NCBI GenBank assembly: GCA_036346375.1
Contig: CM070515.1
Location: 11,740,423 to 11,804,422 of the forward strand
Length of the DNA: 64,000 nucleotides
Direction: 5' to 3'
Origin: Guadua angustifolia
Lineage: Eukaryota; Streptophyta; Magnoliopsida; Poales; Poaceae
Of this stretch, positions 22,249 through 35,500 are shown piece by piece; position 1 is the stretch's first letter, and each line of letters opens with the position of its first letter. The position numbers and the translations under genes are program-made. The notes under the pieces were generated by a model. It saw nothing but the letters and a program-made list of their open reading frames with translations, was not told the origin of the DNA and ran no database searches.

Positions 22249-25200
22249 ATGGCGCAAGACGAGATCCCGGAGTCTTCCTCCGCCTCGGCCTCGACCGGCC
22301 GCCTCAACGCCGCCGCGCCCGAGTTCACCCCGCGATCCGCCGCCCAGCATCACGCCAATCCCCATCGCCGCGGGCCCCACCACCAGCACCACTACCCGCA
22401 TCATTACCACCATCAGCCGCACCACCAGCACCAGTACCACCACGGCGAGGAGGAGGATGCCGCGGCGGCGGAGAGGGAGGGGCATGGGGGGCACGCGCAG
22501 CAAGGGCTGCCTGACGAGGTGGCTCGCCGGGTCGTCAAGCAGGTAGCTTTCTTCGTTTCCCAACTCGATTGCTGTATTATCAACCGTGATTGGTGCCGAT
22601 TTTGAGCAATGGTTAGTGTGAAATCTGCAGTGCCCCGCTATAAAGTTTGATCCTTTCACCCAGCAAAAGGGTTACTGGGGATTTATGGAGCAGGGCAAAT
22701 TGCAAGCGGGTTTCTCCCAGAAATTTGTAGGAACACACGGTAGTTTGCTAATGGGTGGAAACACTGTGACCAAACACATCTATCATGTGTTGGCCTATTT
22801 GATTTTGAGTTTCATATATATTCACAACCGAGATGACATGACTAAAGGATATGGCGTCCCTGAATTCATGTATGGCTTAGCAGGCTCTCGTACTGTTTAT
22901 CTGATATGTTCTCTTCTAGTTCTATTTCTTAACTCCTATAAGGATAGGCAATCTGGCTTTACAGACTGATGGTTGTGTACTCTGGCATAGTATACAATAG
23001 TAAGGAGGAATCTTATAAAGTGGAAAAATATAATTGATATCTGTTGAAGAGTAGCCTCTTTACAGTCACTCGTAAATACAATTTTTTTATTGGAGAATGC
23101 AATGTGGTTCATAGTTCATGCAAACATGGGATGTGCCGGGAAGGCACAATTGGGTTGTCACATGGTATGGTTTGCTGCATTTGCACGTGATTGGAGTTAA
23201 GGTTATGCGACAGGAGGGTGGAGGCAAGGAGGGAATAACGAATAATAACTAAGTCAGATAAAGCATGTATTGTATGTACGCTAAGTTGTCAACATTTGGT
23301 AATCATGTGGGCCTCAATTGGATTCACCAGTCACCACTAGGGTATAGCAAATACAACAAATTACACAATGTCATCTTGCTCAAATTATTGTAACCGTCGC
23401 ATGCATAGTAGGTAGAAGTGTCGTATTTACTCACTGTCCCACCTTTTGAGGATAATAGTTTAGAAATGGCAAGAATGTAACTCTCCATCAATTTTGTGGT
23501 CATCCCTTTTTGCATCTTTCTGAAGTGGAGAAAAGAAAATGTCGAGAGTAATAGATATAGGTAGAAGAATATCATAAACAAGAGGAAATAACTTTTTTCT
23601 CTTATATTATTATCTTCTAATCCCTTGACATTTATTTTATTTTATATCCTCTCAAGCAATTGAAACTAAGTCTGTAATATTAACTTTGCCTTTTACTATT
23701 TCCTTTTTAGTTGTTTATTAATATAATCAAACTGTCATTGAATGCTTGATCTGCCTCTCTACTACTGTGTGTCCCTTGGATTAAATGTATTTGAAAACTT
23801 GACAGGTGGAATTTTACTTCAGTGATGTCAATTTGGCTACAACTGAACATTTGATGAAGTTCATTACTAAAGATCCAGATGGATTTGGTGAGTTCGGCTT
23901 GTTAAATTTAAAATTAAGCACTTGATTACACCTTCTAGGTGTCCACCTTCATGTAAATTTTTGTTGTTTGGATGCCAAGATCATTTGAAATTTATGATGC
24001 AATAGTTGGGTGTATCAGTGCATCTATGATGTATGTATACTAATATAGATTTTCTCCATCCTGCCATCCTTTTTTAATACATATTTACATGTTATGTACA
24101 AGTTTGGGGCACTAGCATTGAGAAGTAATCATGTTGTGATGTAGGTTGTAGGACTACCGACAGATTTACAAATGGACAAATGTTATGTTGAAGTGTTTCT
24201 AATCTGCTTGCATTATTTGCTGTATCATTAATTCATTATTGGGAGCTGCACGCCCTTATTTGCGGAGGTTAATATGCAGTGTTTTCCAATTGAATTTTCA
24301 GTGCCTTTATTTTGTATACCAGGCAACATTGATGCACATAAATTTAGCACATGCTCATTCACGCGATGTTTTGTTGACTCATATTTTCTGGTAATATTGA
24401 GTATTGACATATTTTGTTCTGTTTTACAGTTCCAATGTCCGTAGTTGCATCCTTTAGGAAGATTCGAGAGTTAGTTAATGATAGATCCTTGTTGGCTGCC
24501 GCATTACGTACATCATCGGAGCTGGTAAGAATCTTAACCAAATATCATGTTTACTTTTTTACTCTTCTTTCTGATATGCCTGTTCTCCCTGTTCTTGGCA
24601 CAGCCTAACCACTTGGTCCTTAATGACTTGTTTGCATATATTTTTCATCTTTGCTTAATCAAGACATAGGGTATTCATTAGTTAAATCTAGGAAATGGCT
24701 GCCTCAATGCAGGGATGAAACCAAAAACTCATCTATTTAGAAACATATACTATCCTACTTCAAGAGCTATCCTGTCATGATCTTGTTCTATTTTCCCTTA
24801 TCCAGACACAAGGAATGCTTTTTAGTTTGTATGGTTCTTTACTAAGACTATGGTTTTTATCATTTGTAGATTGTTTCAGATGATGGGAAAAAGGTTAGAC
24901 GCCAATTTCCCTTCAGTGAGGTGGATGCTGAAGAAGTTCAGGTTAGCATCTAATTAGTCAAATATTCTATTCATTTTGTGTGTCATGCATCTGATTTTTT
25001 TTTTGTCTTTTGTGTACTCAGTCACGCATTGTTGTTGCTGAAAATTTACCTGAGGAGCATCGCTATCAGAATCTTATGAAAATTTTCTCAGCTGTTGGGA
25101 GGTATGCATGTCTGTTTGCACAAATAATTGCCAAATGTAATGTTGAACACATGATGTCATCTATGTTGCAGTGTGAAGTCGATACGTACTTGCTATCCAC

Positions 25201-26515
25201 AAGGTACTGATGGTGGTGGACCTGCTGCCAGCAAATCATCAAGAATTGAGATGTTGTTCGCTAACAAGGTCTGTATAAGGATCTATATACCTTCTATATG
25301 AATGCTAAAACTTGATGAATAACTTTGTATGAAACAATGAATATATTGTTTAAGTATTTTAACAGCAGTGTTTTCTCCTTTTGTTTGTTTTTTTTGCTGT
25401 ACTTGCAGCTGCATGCTTTTGTGGAGTATGAAACTGTTGAAGATGCTGATAAGGCGGTATGTCATCTTGACTTTGCTATCCTGTTGCTCTTTGGCACTTG
25501 TATATCACACACAAAAAAAATAACACTCTTTTGTGTATAGGTTGCCGAATTCAGTAGTGGGAGAAACTGGAGAGATGGGATTAGAGTTCGCTCACTGCTT
25601 GGTTGCCTGGTACCTTAATGAATCCTGCTTAAAGCAATGTGGTTTTCATTGTCCATATTATGTTCTATGAAAAATTCGAAGTAGCCATGGACTGGTGGTG
25701 ATCAAATTGCATATAAAACTATCCTCTGTGCTCCACTTGTCTATCCTAGTATCTTGAGATCTATTAGTCATTAACGTTCGGGATATTAATTGCCGACTCG
25801 CACCATTCTTGATATTGTTATTATTGCTGGTTAATGGGTAGTTGGGTACATAAGCGTTGCCTCTTCAGTGATCATTTCATTTTGTGCAGATAATTCCCAG
25901 AAAGATGTTTGTGTACTTTACTATGATTAGCATTCCTAGCTGCATGCTTCATTGTAGAATGTAACATTTTTAAATATTTATGTCATGTCGTGTCATTAGA
26001 AATATGGGATGGGCCAAGGAAGAAAAGGAGATGAAGAGGACACAGCAGATGAAGATGATCCTGACACAACTGGTCATCCACAAGATTGTGAAACAGAAGA
26101 CGCTACCCAGCTTTCAGAAGCAAATCTTGGGCACCAGGTATTACAGGATCTTAATGCATGCACCTCCCTTCGTAGCTATCATTGCCATGTAGCTATTACA
26201 GGATCTTAATGCATCTGAAACTTGGATAGTCTAATAGTGTGTATCATTTCATAGGCTGAGGATGGTTCCCATGACAAAGGTGGAATGAAGCACGGGAGAG
26301 GACGAGGACGTGGAGGAAGAGGTCGTGGCTGGGGCCAATACCATGGCCACAACCGGGACGGTGGTCATCCAATGGGCACTCCTCCATCGAGTCACAGTGT
26401 CCTTGCTGAGCATCCAGCGGTGCCAAAGCCACCCCCTGGTCCGCGTATGCCAGATGGCACAAAAGGATTTACCATGGGCCGAGGGAAGCCGCTCAACCCT
26501 AGCAATGCTGGTTAA
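22249..26515 (+). CDS. LARP6: La-related protein 6 (LARP6B/C type), ten exons
   Basis: Exons 22249-22542, 23806-23887, 24430-24524, 24870-24941, 25022-25101, 25172-25268, 25409-25456, 25541-25609, 26000-26137 and 26255-26515, all with GT-AG introns and matching phases, give 411 residues with no stop. Residues 18-28 (RLNAAAPEFTP) fit the PAM2 motif that binds poly(A)-binding protein. A His/Gln-rich stretch follows (about 34-67). La motif about 86-180 (VEFYFSDVNLATTEHLMKF), RRM about 182-279, acidic linker, RG-rich segment (GRGRGRGGRGRGWG), conserved tail DGTKGFTMGRGK. PAM2-bearing plant LARP6 proteins are RNA-binding proteins thought to act in mRNA translation or stability. ATG context CCATGG fits. 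Only about 185 bp separate the ATG from the MITE/LINE boundary, so its promoter is short or displaced. Confidence 0.95.
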
Positions 26516-26943
26516 TTTCAGTGTTTATACCGGTGGTAGCCTGTTGCCCTGTTCTACCAGACTTGCAAGTGAGATCTTTGGCTCATGCTCCCAACCGATT
26601 ACAGACTTACAGTGGATTTTCTAGTTTAGATGCTTCATGGTGTGTTGGTTCCTTTTGATGTGAGATTCTAAAAAGAAGATATACCTGGTACATGCATGTA
26701 TACTAACACTGCAAGAGTGCTGGACATCCGAACCTGTCTCTTGCTCCCTAGTTGTTCTCAGTTAAAATCAGAAAATCATACTTGACAAATAAGTGTTTGA
26801 TCATTTGCAGTTCTGGTCCACAAATTTTTTACATCTAACGGCAAGGTGCCAGCCGCTAATTAGAAGCGCAAACAACATATAAATTTCACAGTTCTCCCGG
26901 AAGTTGTCGCATTTGCAAGCATCATATAAATCAACTGATACGT
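26516..26943. terminator. Shared 3' intergenic region of LARP6 and BPP-like gene
   Basis: The two genes converge and their stops are 428 bp apart. This interval must hold the 3' UTR and poly(A) signals of both. No canonical AATAAA stands out; AT-rich candidates lie around 26770-26800 and 26870. Confidence 0.5.
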
Positions 26944-27591
26944 TCAGTTGTTCGCTTGACTTCCGAACTTTAGTCTTTGCTCTCTCTTTCCATCTGCTCT
27001 TCTCACTCCCTTCATCAATGTCGCCTTGCCGGCATGGCTACTGTTATTGCAAGCAGGCTCACTGCCAGTTACAGTATTCCCTTTTGCAGGCAAAACATTC
27101 TGCTTGCCATCTAACCGCAGCTCCTTGATACCTATCGTCGTCGCAGCCGATGGACATGACTGTCTCCTTGTCCTGCCACTTTTCCCTTTGGTATCTACAA
27201 CCAATGCAGGATCTTTGGGCCGAGCTTTCGTCGTCGTTGGCGCATGGCGCGCAAATATGGATCCAGTTGTGAGTAGATTCTTCGGCGCCTTGTAAGGGAC
27301 TTCTGGGTTCGTCCCTCTGTTGACTGCAGTTGTACTGCTGCCTTGGCTTGCATAGCACCTGTCCGAGTGTTTCTTGACTGCACCCGTAGTAGCAGCAGTA
27401 GTTGCTGCAACTGCCTTCTGCTGCCTGTTCGTCAGGGTTGTGTAAGTTGATCTCTTATCTATCGTGTAAGGTTGATTCTTCTCTCTGAAGATGGCTGGAG
27501 CACCTCTGATGAAGTTTTTCTTTGATGAAGAGTCAGGTGTAGGTGATGATGACCTTACTGATGTTTTGGCTGCCTCTAGCTTGACTGAGAG
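26944..27591 (-). pseudogene. BPP1-like gene, last exon (exon 4)
   Basis: 216 codons including the stop, open throughout, starting after the acceptor CTATGACAG. Ser/Thr/Lys-rich and basic: SVRSSSPTPDSSSKK, STYTTLTNRQQKAVAATTAA, KGKSGRTRRQSCPSAATT. It joins in phase 0 to the exon ending at 58642 once the 31-kb insertion in the intron is removed. The family matches plant basic proline-rich proteins (BPP1 of Arabidopsis, reported as a microtubule-associated protein), often annotated 'flocculation protein FLO11-like'. The assignment rests on the exon 2-3 motif. This exon is intact, but exon 1 is damaged. Confidence 0.65.
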
Positions 27592-27690
27592 CTGTCATAG
27601 AGAAAGAGATCAAGAGAAAGATAAACTCCAGCTTACTAACAAATCCTTGAAACACAGTTCGCGAATGAGGAATAAATAGGCGTATAGGAT

Positions 27691-30600
27691 TGTAACATCC
27701 CAAAATTTGGATTTTCAAAAATTTATATTAAATTAGCTTTCCAAAATTTTTACATCAATCTTATCTGATTAAAGAAGCTTAATTTAGAATTTTCTAAATC
27801 TAAAACAATTTAATATGCCTTCTGTGTACATCAAGTAATTTAAAATTTAGTTTTTACAGTGTTCTTTGTTTCTCAGGGAATTTTTCAAATTTGAGATTTG
27901 CTAAAAATTAATTAAAATTATTAATTTAAACAATTGGATGTTAATTGAATTTTTATTGGATTTTTAATTTGAATTGTTTGGGCAATTCTATATCCAAATT
28001 CCAATTCAAACCTTTCCTTTGAAATTCCATTTAAATCCAAAATTTGGATTTTCCTCGGTGTTCTAAATAACCTGGCATCCATTTCTTTCCGAAATTAAAG
28101 TTCAATCCTTTACCGTCCGCAAAGTCAGAATTTCCAATTTCGGTCCTTATTCGAAATTTCACCCGAGTTCCAAAATACTCCAAAAATCTCAAAATTCACA
28201 GAATTAGGTTCTAAATATTCTAAAATGATTTTGGGAATTTTTTCAAGGTTTATAGAATTCTTCTGGTATTTTATCTCTCGCGCTTTTTATCAAATCCATT
28301 ATTTTCGTCCCGAAATAATCTAAATTCTAAAGTTCATCCAAAATTAGCTAAACAATTCTATTGGGTTCCATTCTATTAATTATGATTTTTAGGATCTTTT
28401 CTGAAATTTTTAGATCTTGTTATCTATTTTATCTCACGTGCTTTAAAAACGGCACTGTTCATCTTCCCCAACTCAACAACACTGTTTACGTCCAAACTCC
28501 ATGACTGACCCCATATTCAAATGCTCATAACTTTTGCAATTCTCAACGAAATCGAGTGAGGTCAGTTGCAAATCGTTGGCCTAGTTAAGGGCTTCAATTC
28601 TTTTATAGTTTCTCCCTCTGAAATCAAGTAAATCGGACGCTGCACTCACTTCTTTGCCGTTTCTTGTTTTAGCCATAACTTTTCCGTTTCTCCTTCCCTC
28701 AACGTGTGAGACCACCCAAAATGTGTGTTTCAATCTCCCCAATACGGTGCTCACCTTTGCCCTCCATTTCCAGAACATTTTCTCTTCCGAAAATCGAAGA
28801 AACGGTCGCCGGACGTCCTCCGTTGGCATCGTCGTGCCATCTTTTGATCCGGTAAGGCAAATCGACTTCCGTTCACGTCATCTTGTACGTATCAGTGTGT
28901 AGATCATAACTCCTCAAGAAAATCCAGGTTTCGTCAAGAATTACTTCGGGAATTTGCGTTCGTTCGTCGTCAAGTTGAGTTCCGTTCGTCGTCGATTCCT
29001 CCCAAACCGATAATCCCCGATCAAATTTCTTCTAGATATAATCTAGTAGGATCTTGCTCTACGCCGTGCTCTCGCTAGTTTTAGGAAATTCTGCGTTTTA
29101 TTGTGTTCTTGGCCACCATGCCATTCGGACCGTTTTTGGTCGCGTCGGTCGTCGTTCTCGCTGTCGCTCCGGTCATCCCCGCGGTCGGCCAACGTGCCCA
29201 CAGGCTTCCCCTCACCTCTCCGCCCCATCCCCACCCCTGGCCGGCCCTCAATTGGCCAACGTCGCTCCAATTCTGTGCACGCACACCACATGCTCGTATA
29301 AATGCCGATTTGATCCGTTTTGCTCCAAATCCGGTTTCTCTTGACCTAGTTGCCACCCCAACCTTGTGTAGACCTCCCATGGCCTCTCCCATGCATGTGC
29401 CACCCATGGACCTCACCCAAACCCTAGAAATCCATCCCTCTTCCTCCAAAACGCCGCCGAACGTCGGTCTGTTTTGGTGTCACGTTCCTAGTCGGCTCGT
29501 CGCGATTTTTGGTGATCCGACTACGTCACCTTGTGCTCTATGGTACCCTCTATCTTCCTTTCAAATTTCGTGTAATTTGGTTCATGGAATCAAAAGTTAT
29601 GGCTGCCCAAAGATCAAATTTTGTCGGAGGCTGTTCTCCCTCGTTTTTGCGAGTTTGGCCATGAAAATTTTTGTGTAGACTCCTGGTGATGTCCCCTACA
29701 TGGTTCTCACCCTAACCCATGGCTTTGACCTCGTGATCTTGCACAGAAAATTCTTTCCTCCGATCAGACTGCGTTGCAGACAGCCGAAAACTTCGTCGCG
29801 CGTTCCTCGTTGATCCAAAAGGTAAAACTCAGATCCGTTCACGTCATATTGTGCCAAATTTTCCCAGATAGCTCTCTGTAAAATTTAGTTAGGTTGCATC
29901 TATTATTTTAATAGTTATGACCGTTTGATCTATTAGTTCTGGGAGCCGTTCATCGATAGTTTGTGATCAATCCGGTGGGTCGTCGCCAAATCCGCCTATA
30001 TTGTTGAGTTCGTCTCGTTGCGTTCTACGCGATGGACATTTTCTCTTTGCTGTTGCATCTACCGAAATTCTTTTTATTCGTTGGCCGCCGCCTTTTGCCG
30101 CCGCCGCGCGTCGTCTTGTGCCGCCAACCATTTTGGGTTAACGTGGCCAGGCCACTGTGTCCAGTAGACCATTATCCCCTATTTTGCCCATCGGAGAAGT
30201 TCAATTGATTCCCGGTTGCCGTCAAAGCCAAGTTCTAGAATCTACCCGTCGTCTTTTCAACCTAGCCCTCTGTTATCCATTCGCGTCTCGGTTAGCCATC
30301 CTTGGTAGCATTCTATCGCTGCTATGTCATTGCACCGACGGTCGCCACCTTGTTATTTCATGGGCGTCCCGTCATCGCTTCGCCTCCATCGTTAACGTTT
30401 CGCCGTTAACGTTTCACCGTTAATGTTCTATCGTTAACGTTCTGCTGTTAACGTTTCGTCGTTAACGATCCGCCGTTAACACTTTGCTTTCATCACATGT
30501 GTGCATGCAAGTAAAGGTCCTAGTGCGATGTCATCATCTTTTCTATCGTCCTGATGTGATCTAGCTCTATCACATTGAGTTTAGCCCTGTCTTCTTATCA

Positions 30601-31837
30601 TCGCTGTCTTGTCATCATCAAGCCTTTTCATCGATGTATGATTGAACCCCAGATCGGATCGCACTGAATGTCGATCCATCCGTCCTTGTCTTATCCCTGA
30701 AAATCTAATCTGCCATTAACCCAGAATTCATTCGCGGACTTGGTCGCTAGACCATTGGCCATATGTCATATCCTTGTGCCCATATCTAATCTATCAGTCT
30801 ATCTTTCTTTTGTTTGATTATGTATCTACTTAGTCAACAAAAGTCAACTTTTTGCATCAGCTTAGTTCATCGTGAACTAACATATCTTTATGGACCCGAT
30901 CTATAGATCGAGAGCCCATAAGTCATTGTCTGTCTAATCAAGATAATTGCTTCAAAGGAAATATTCCTTGGAATATTATTCGTTCTTTCTCAGCTATCAG
31001 TCTTTTCCTTTTTGGTGTATTTTCCAAAAGCTCATCCTCTTTTGTCTAATCATCGACCTAATCTATTCAAGTTCCTAATTTCATCTAAGCCGTTGTGCCC
31101 AATGTTATTCGTTCTTAATTTGGAGTTTACTTGATTTGCTTTTTGAGTTTCATTGTATTTGTGCTTGTTTATCGTTAGACGCGTTGCCGGAAGTCGCTCG
31201 AAGGAGCTGAGGATCAAGCAAGCGGAGATCGAGGATCGAGGATCGAAGATAAAAAGTAAAGAACAATGAAGATAGCAAGGGCCAGGCAAGTTGTGCTTTG
31301 ATCATTTTGCTCCTAAGTTTTGAAAATGTATTTTGATTCAAACTATGCATGCTAATTTAATTAAAAATAGATTTAATTAATTTGGGTGAATTAGTTAAAT
31401 CAACCTATTTGTTATTGCCGCCTTGTCACTAGTATTTGTATGCCATGATTCCATTTGACGCCCTAAGCTTGGTAATATTAGTTGGTTGATAATATTGTGC
31501 CAACACGGGAGGCTAGACCGTGAATAGTTGCTTAGCCATACAAATAACGTGAACGACCTTTTGAATACAAAAGCAACATTGACTAAAGAATTAGTGAACG
31601 CATTTTGATAAAAGGTGGAATGTTGTTGGTAATGATTTTGGAATGTAGAGACCTGTGTGGTTCTACAGGAAGGATGATTACGGGCATGTGTTGCACTGTT
31701 AAACAACTTTGGATGGAATTGGATTTAGACTGAGGCAAGTGGACCGAGGCTTTGTGCCAGGTGGGCCTTCGTGGCATTTGGGGGGTTTTGAGTGTTGTCA
31801 GGGCTGTGTGCCAATTTTGAGAGAAGGATGTCTTGCC
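27691..31837 (+). mobile_element. Solo LTR (Del/Tekay-like), left 4.1 kb (right part 57531-58618)
   Basis: Starts TGTAACATCCC and, with the CACTA element removed, ends GATTCGGTCCCGACA at 58618. Duplication AGGAT at 27686-27690 and 58619-58623. About 5.2 kb with no coding domain, no primer site and no second LTR copy, so it is best read as a solo LTR left by recombination. TGTAACA(T/C)CC starts are typical of large LTRs in the Del/Tekay group of Ty3 elements. Inserted in the last intron of the BPP-like gene. Confidence 0.8.
30388..30482 (+). repeat. 14-bp tandem repeat, seven copies, GTTAAC core
   Basis: GTTAAC (once GTTAAT) starts at 30391, 30405, 30419, 30433, 30447, 30461 and 30475, exactly 14 bp apart. 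The unit is roughly CGTTAACGTTTCGC. It lies inside the solo LTR. Confidence 0.9.
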
Positions 31838-32570
31838 CACTACAGGAAACACCATCATTTTCGTCGGCCAGAAACCGACGAAAATAGCGAAAAAATCGAC
31901 GAAAACGGATATTTTTGTTGGTTATTCTTGGCAAACCGACGAAATTTAGCCGACGAAACTAATCCGACGAAAACAGTGATATTTTCGACGGCAACCGACG
32001 AAATTACACGTATTTTCGACGGCCCGCAGAGCCGATTTAAAATACAATCAGTGACTGTGTCGACCTCCGTGACGACGTGGCACTTGTATTTTAAATCGGC
32101 CCGGCCGACGAAAATACACGTACACGCCAATACAAGATGCCACATCACCAGTGCATGCTTAAGTTCATCGGCTTGGACCGACGAAAATATGTCTGAGAAT
32201 TTAAAAATATTTAAATTCTATTTTAAATGCCCAGCCGATTTAAAATAATATTTAAAATTTAAAAAAATATGTAAAAATCCCTGAAAATTTAGTGATGCAG
32301 TAGAACTCATCAGACATACTATATTTTACAAATGAAACTAAGAAACCGTGTTCAAAAGATTATGTTTAGTTAAAGAACATGCCACACACTGGATTCATAT
32401 AACTTACACCAATATATTGCTAGTTAGTGTAGGTAGAAAATAGAATAAATGAAGACCATGATAGTTAACTCTGGTTTTACTTGATCAAGACATTTGCACA
32501 ACATCTTTCATTGTGTCAGAATATGAAGCAGCAAATCAAATTGTCAAATGAATGAGCAACCTGTACCTTG

Positions 32571-35500
32571 AGCCTGTGAGAAAAACCGGATTGGTACACA
32601 GAATTCCTAGCAATTTCACACAAGTCACATGAACTTAACTTCCATAGCTGCCAAGAATAACAGGCGGACGATCACCTAGGAGGGTGTCTGCCATCGCTGT
32701 GGCCCTAACTAAACCGCCACCGCCAGGCCTTCCCCCTCCCTTCCCTGCCTCGCCGCCGCTGGAGCGTCCCGCCGAGAGGCTCGCGCGGGCGCAAGGAAGG
32801 TGGCGGCGGGGAGTTGCTCTTCCTCCATCCTCTGCGGCCGTCGTCCCCTCCCTCTGCGGCCGTTGTTGCCGGCGGGTCTCCCAGCCTTGGGAAGGTTGGA
32901 TCCGCGGCTCGGTGGCCTGGATCTGGCTCCCCTCCGCCGGATCTGTGCTGTGGCGGGGGTGGGCCATTGTGCGGGTTTGGGGAGGGCTCTGCTCGTGCGG
33001 ATGAAAGCCGCGACGGTTCTTGATGGTGCAGCGTCTTGTGCGTCGCCGCGTCGCTTGTTTAGGCGGAATCGGTTGGCGGTATGATGCAACGGCGGCTTCG
33101 GCTTAAGCGCAGACTGTCGCTTGCTGCAAGCATCCTAGGTGTTTCTAGGGTTCCGTGGCGGCGTCGGACGGTGGCTGCGCTTCATTGCCTTGTGCTCATG
33201 GTGACTCCTTCTTTGGGCAATGGTGAGGTTGGCGGTGTTTGGGCTAACACCTTGGCCAGCTTTCGCTGGAGCCGACGATGGTGACAACCACGGGTGCCAC
33301 TGTCTTCCTTGGAAACATCGTCGTCAACACCTCCACCTCACCCTGTCGGCGGCGTGAAGCGTCGTCTTTCCTCCGTGGGGGCGTCGTCTGGTGCTTCCGC
33401 TTTGTCCCGGTGGTGTCTCGCCCTTGTGGGTCGTTTAAGCCTCTCGTCGGCAAGTTTGGGTTGTCACCGGTGACTACTCTTCGCCAGCGTCTTCATCTCT
33501 TTCTAGCGTTGTTCATACATTTCTTTTGACCTATGTCATCTTAGCATCGATTCAGCGGATTCGCTTTTCTTACGACACAATTCATTTTTAGATGCACTCT
33601 ATGGACTAGATGATCGTGTGCCTATTGGCTAGCTCGCGAATCTGTCATCGTAGAGTCAAACATCTAAAAATTATTTGTCTGGCCTTGAGAAGATGGCCGT
33701 TGCTATTGGCTAAGATTAAGTGGTATGGCGGCACTAGCTCGGAATGCGAGTGGTTGCAACATCGATCTCCGTGCCGACTTCGAGGAGAAATCCCTAGGTC
33801 GACCTTAGTTGGTTGTGCCTCGCAATGGTCTTGTTGAAGGCATTGTTTTGTAGTCTGAGGATTTACTCTCCGAGGTGAAAACCTTTGGTCTGGCCTTCAC
33901 TGGTTGGATCATGGCAATGGCGGTGCGTGTGCGTATCGAGTCCTTCTTGGAGGCGTTGTCATTGGAGAGTTTTTATCGCGGTCCAAGTGTTGTTATGATG
34001 GTGGATAGTCTTGAAGATAATATTGCGTGATGTAGTTTGCCGTGACGGTCCCTTTGTCTTTTTTGTGTGTGTGTGTGTTTGGCTGTGTACACCCTAGCTG
34101 TGTAGAGGCCGGGAATCTTCTTAGTATATTGTATCACCTTGAAGTAATTTACTAAGATTAATAAAAGCTTCCTTTATCGAAAAAAAGAATAACAGGCAAT
34201 CCAAATTAAGCTGGAGCAAAGTGGCTATGAAACAGGCCACAGAGTAGAGTGAGGGAGATTACCGAAGCAGCGATGCTATATTCTTCAACCAAAGGTTCTT
34301 TTGTTAGGTGAATTTGTAAAGGGTCATCAGTTGAGAGAGAAACATTAAGGCCTCTTAGGAAAAATGTTGGAAAAGGGTTCCGGTGATAGCCAATAAACAG
34401 TGAGTTGTTGCTCAAAGGAGACATTGCAAGACCAATCTGATTGCAGGAAAATAAAAGACGATTAGTTTCTTTCAAAGAACCAAAAAAAATTCAAATAGAT
34501 GTTCAATTGGCAGCTGTTCTGCACAAAGAACTTCCAGAAAAGCACAAAAAACACCACTACTAACCTGAGCAAGATAATACAAGCACTGAAGGACAGGAGA
34601 CTTCTTTAAATTCACCCCATGAGCAATATTATGAGAAGTAAGAAATGCTGCAGCAAGATGATCAATGTCGCCAGCCTGAAAACAAGGATCCCTCTTAGTG
34701 GAGGAAAAGTAATCTCCTGAGCATTGATTTTTATACTGCTGTAAGCAAGTAACTTGTATCAAGGAATATTCCCACTGTTTCTAATAGTAGCAGAGAACAT
34801 ACCAAAAACAAAAAAATTAATCTTTCTTAGAATCAATAAGCATAGGTCAAATTTTTTTTCTAAGACATAAATGCCAGTTGCTTTTTGACTCCATACAATT
34901 GTCAGATGACTAGCCTAGTGCTGCAAGCCATATCTACACAATGCAGATTAGTAACAAACATTTGTAAGTATTTGTACTAACCTGTTCTAAGAAAACATGC
35001 AGCTGGGGATGTGAAGCAGGATCGACAGTTACTTCAAAAAGAGGCAGAAAAATATTGTCAAGGAGGTTCGGAATGAATTAATTGTGCCCATCTCCTCAGA
35101 TACATTGTATATCCGAGGAATCTGCAGAGAAAATTAAACAATGCTTCAAAGGCAGCTACTCGGTAAAAAAAGTTAACCACACAAATTAAATGTATGTTCC
35201 AGCTTGAATTACCCAAAGTTCACAAATTGATTACTAAATATGGCGAAAAAAATAATAAAATTATAAGACCATAAGCAACTGAAGAGGACAATAGAGGTAT
35301 CACTGAATTAACCAAACAACGTTCTCATTTGTACAATTCGTTATTCACTATCCAACTTGCCATCTGATCCCACTCACTTTTCTTTCTCCCATGAATAGAT
35401 ACTCGATATTCACCATCTGAAGAAGGTAATTAGAGAAGGAGTCATTAGCCAGACCCATATTGTCCAAAAACAATTGCTAAATCCATAAGTAAACACTGCA

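Noticed and set aside
22249..22659. Long open frames on the opposite strand of LARP6 exon 1
   Set aside because: GC-rich shadow frames. The + strand exon has a known domain structure and valid splice sites.
27691..31837. Several open frames of 60-190 codons (for example 29103-29678)
   Set aside because: They sit in a GC-rich part of the LTR, have no recognisable domain, and overlap frames on the other strand.
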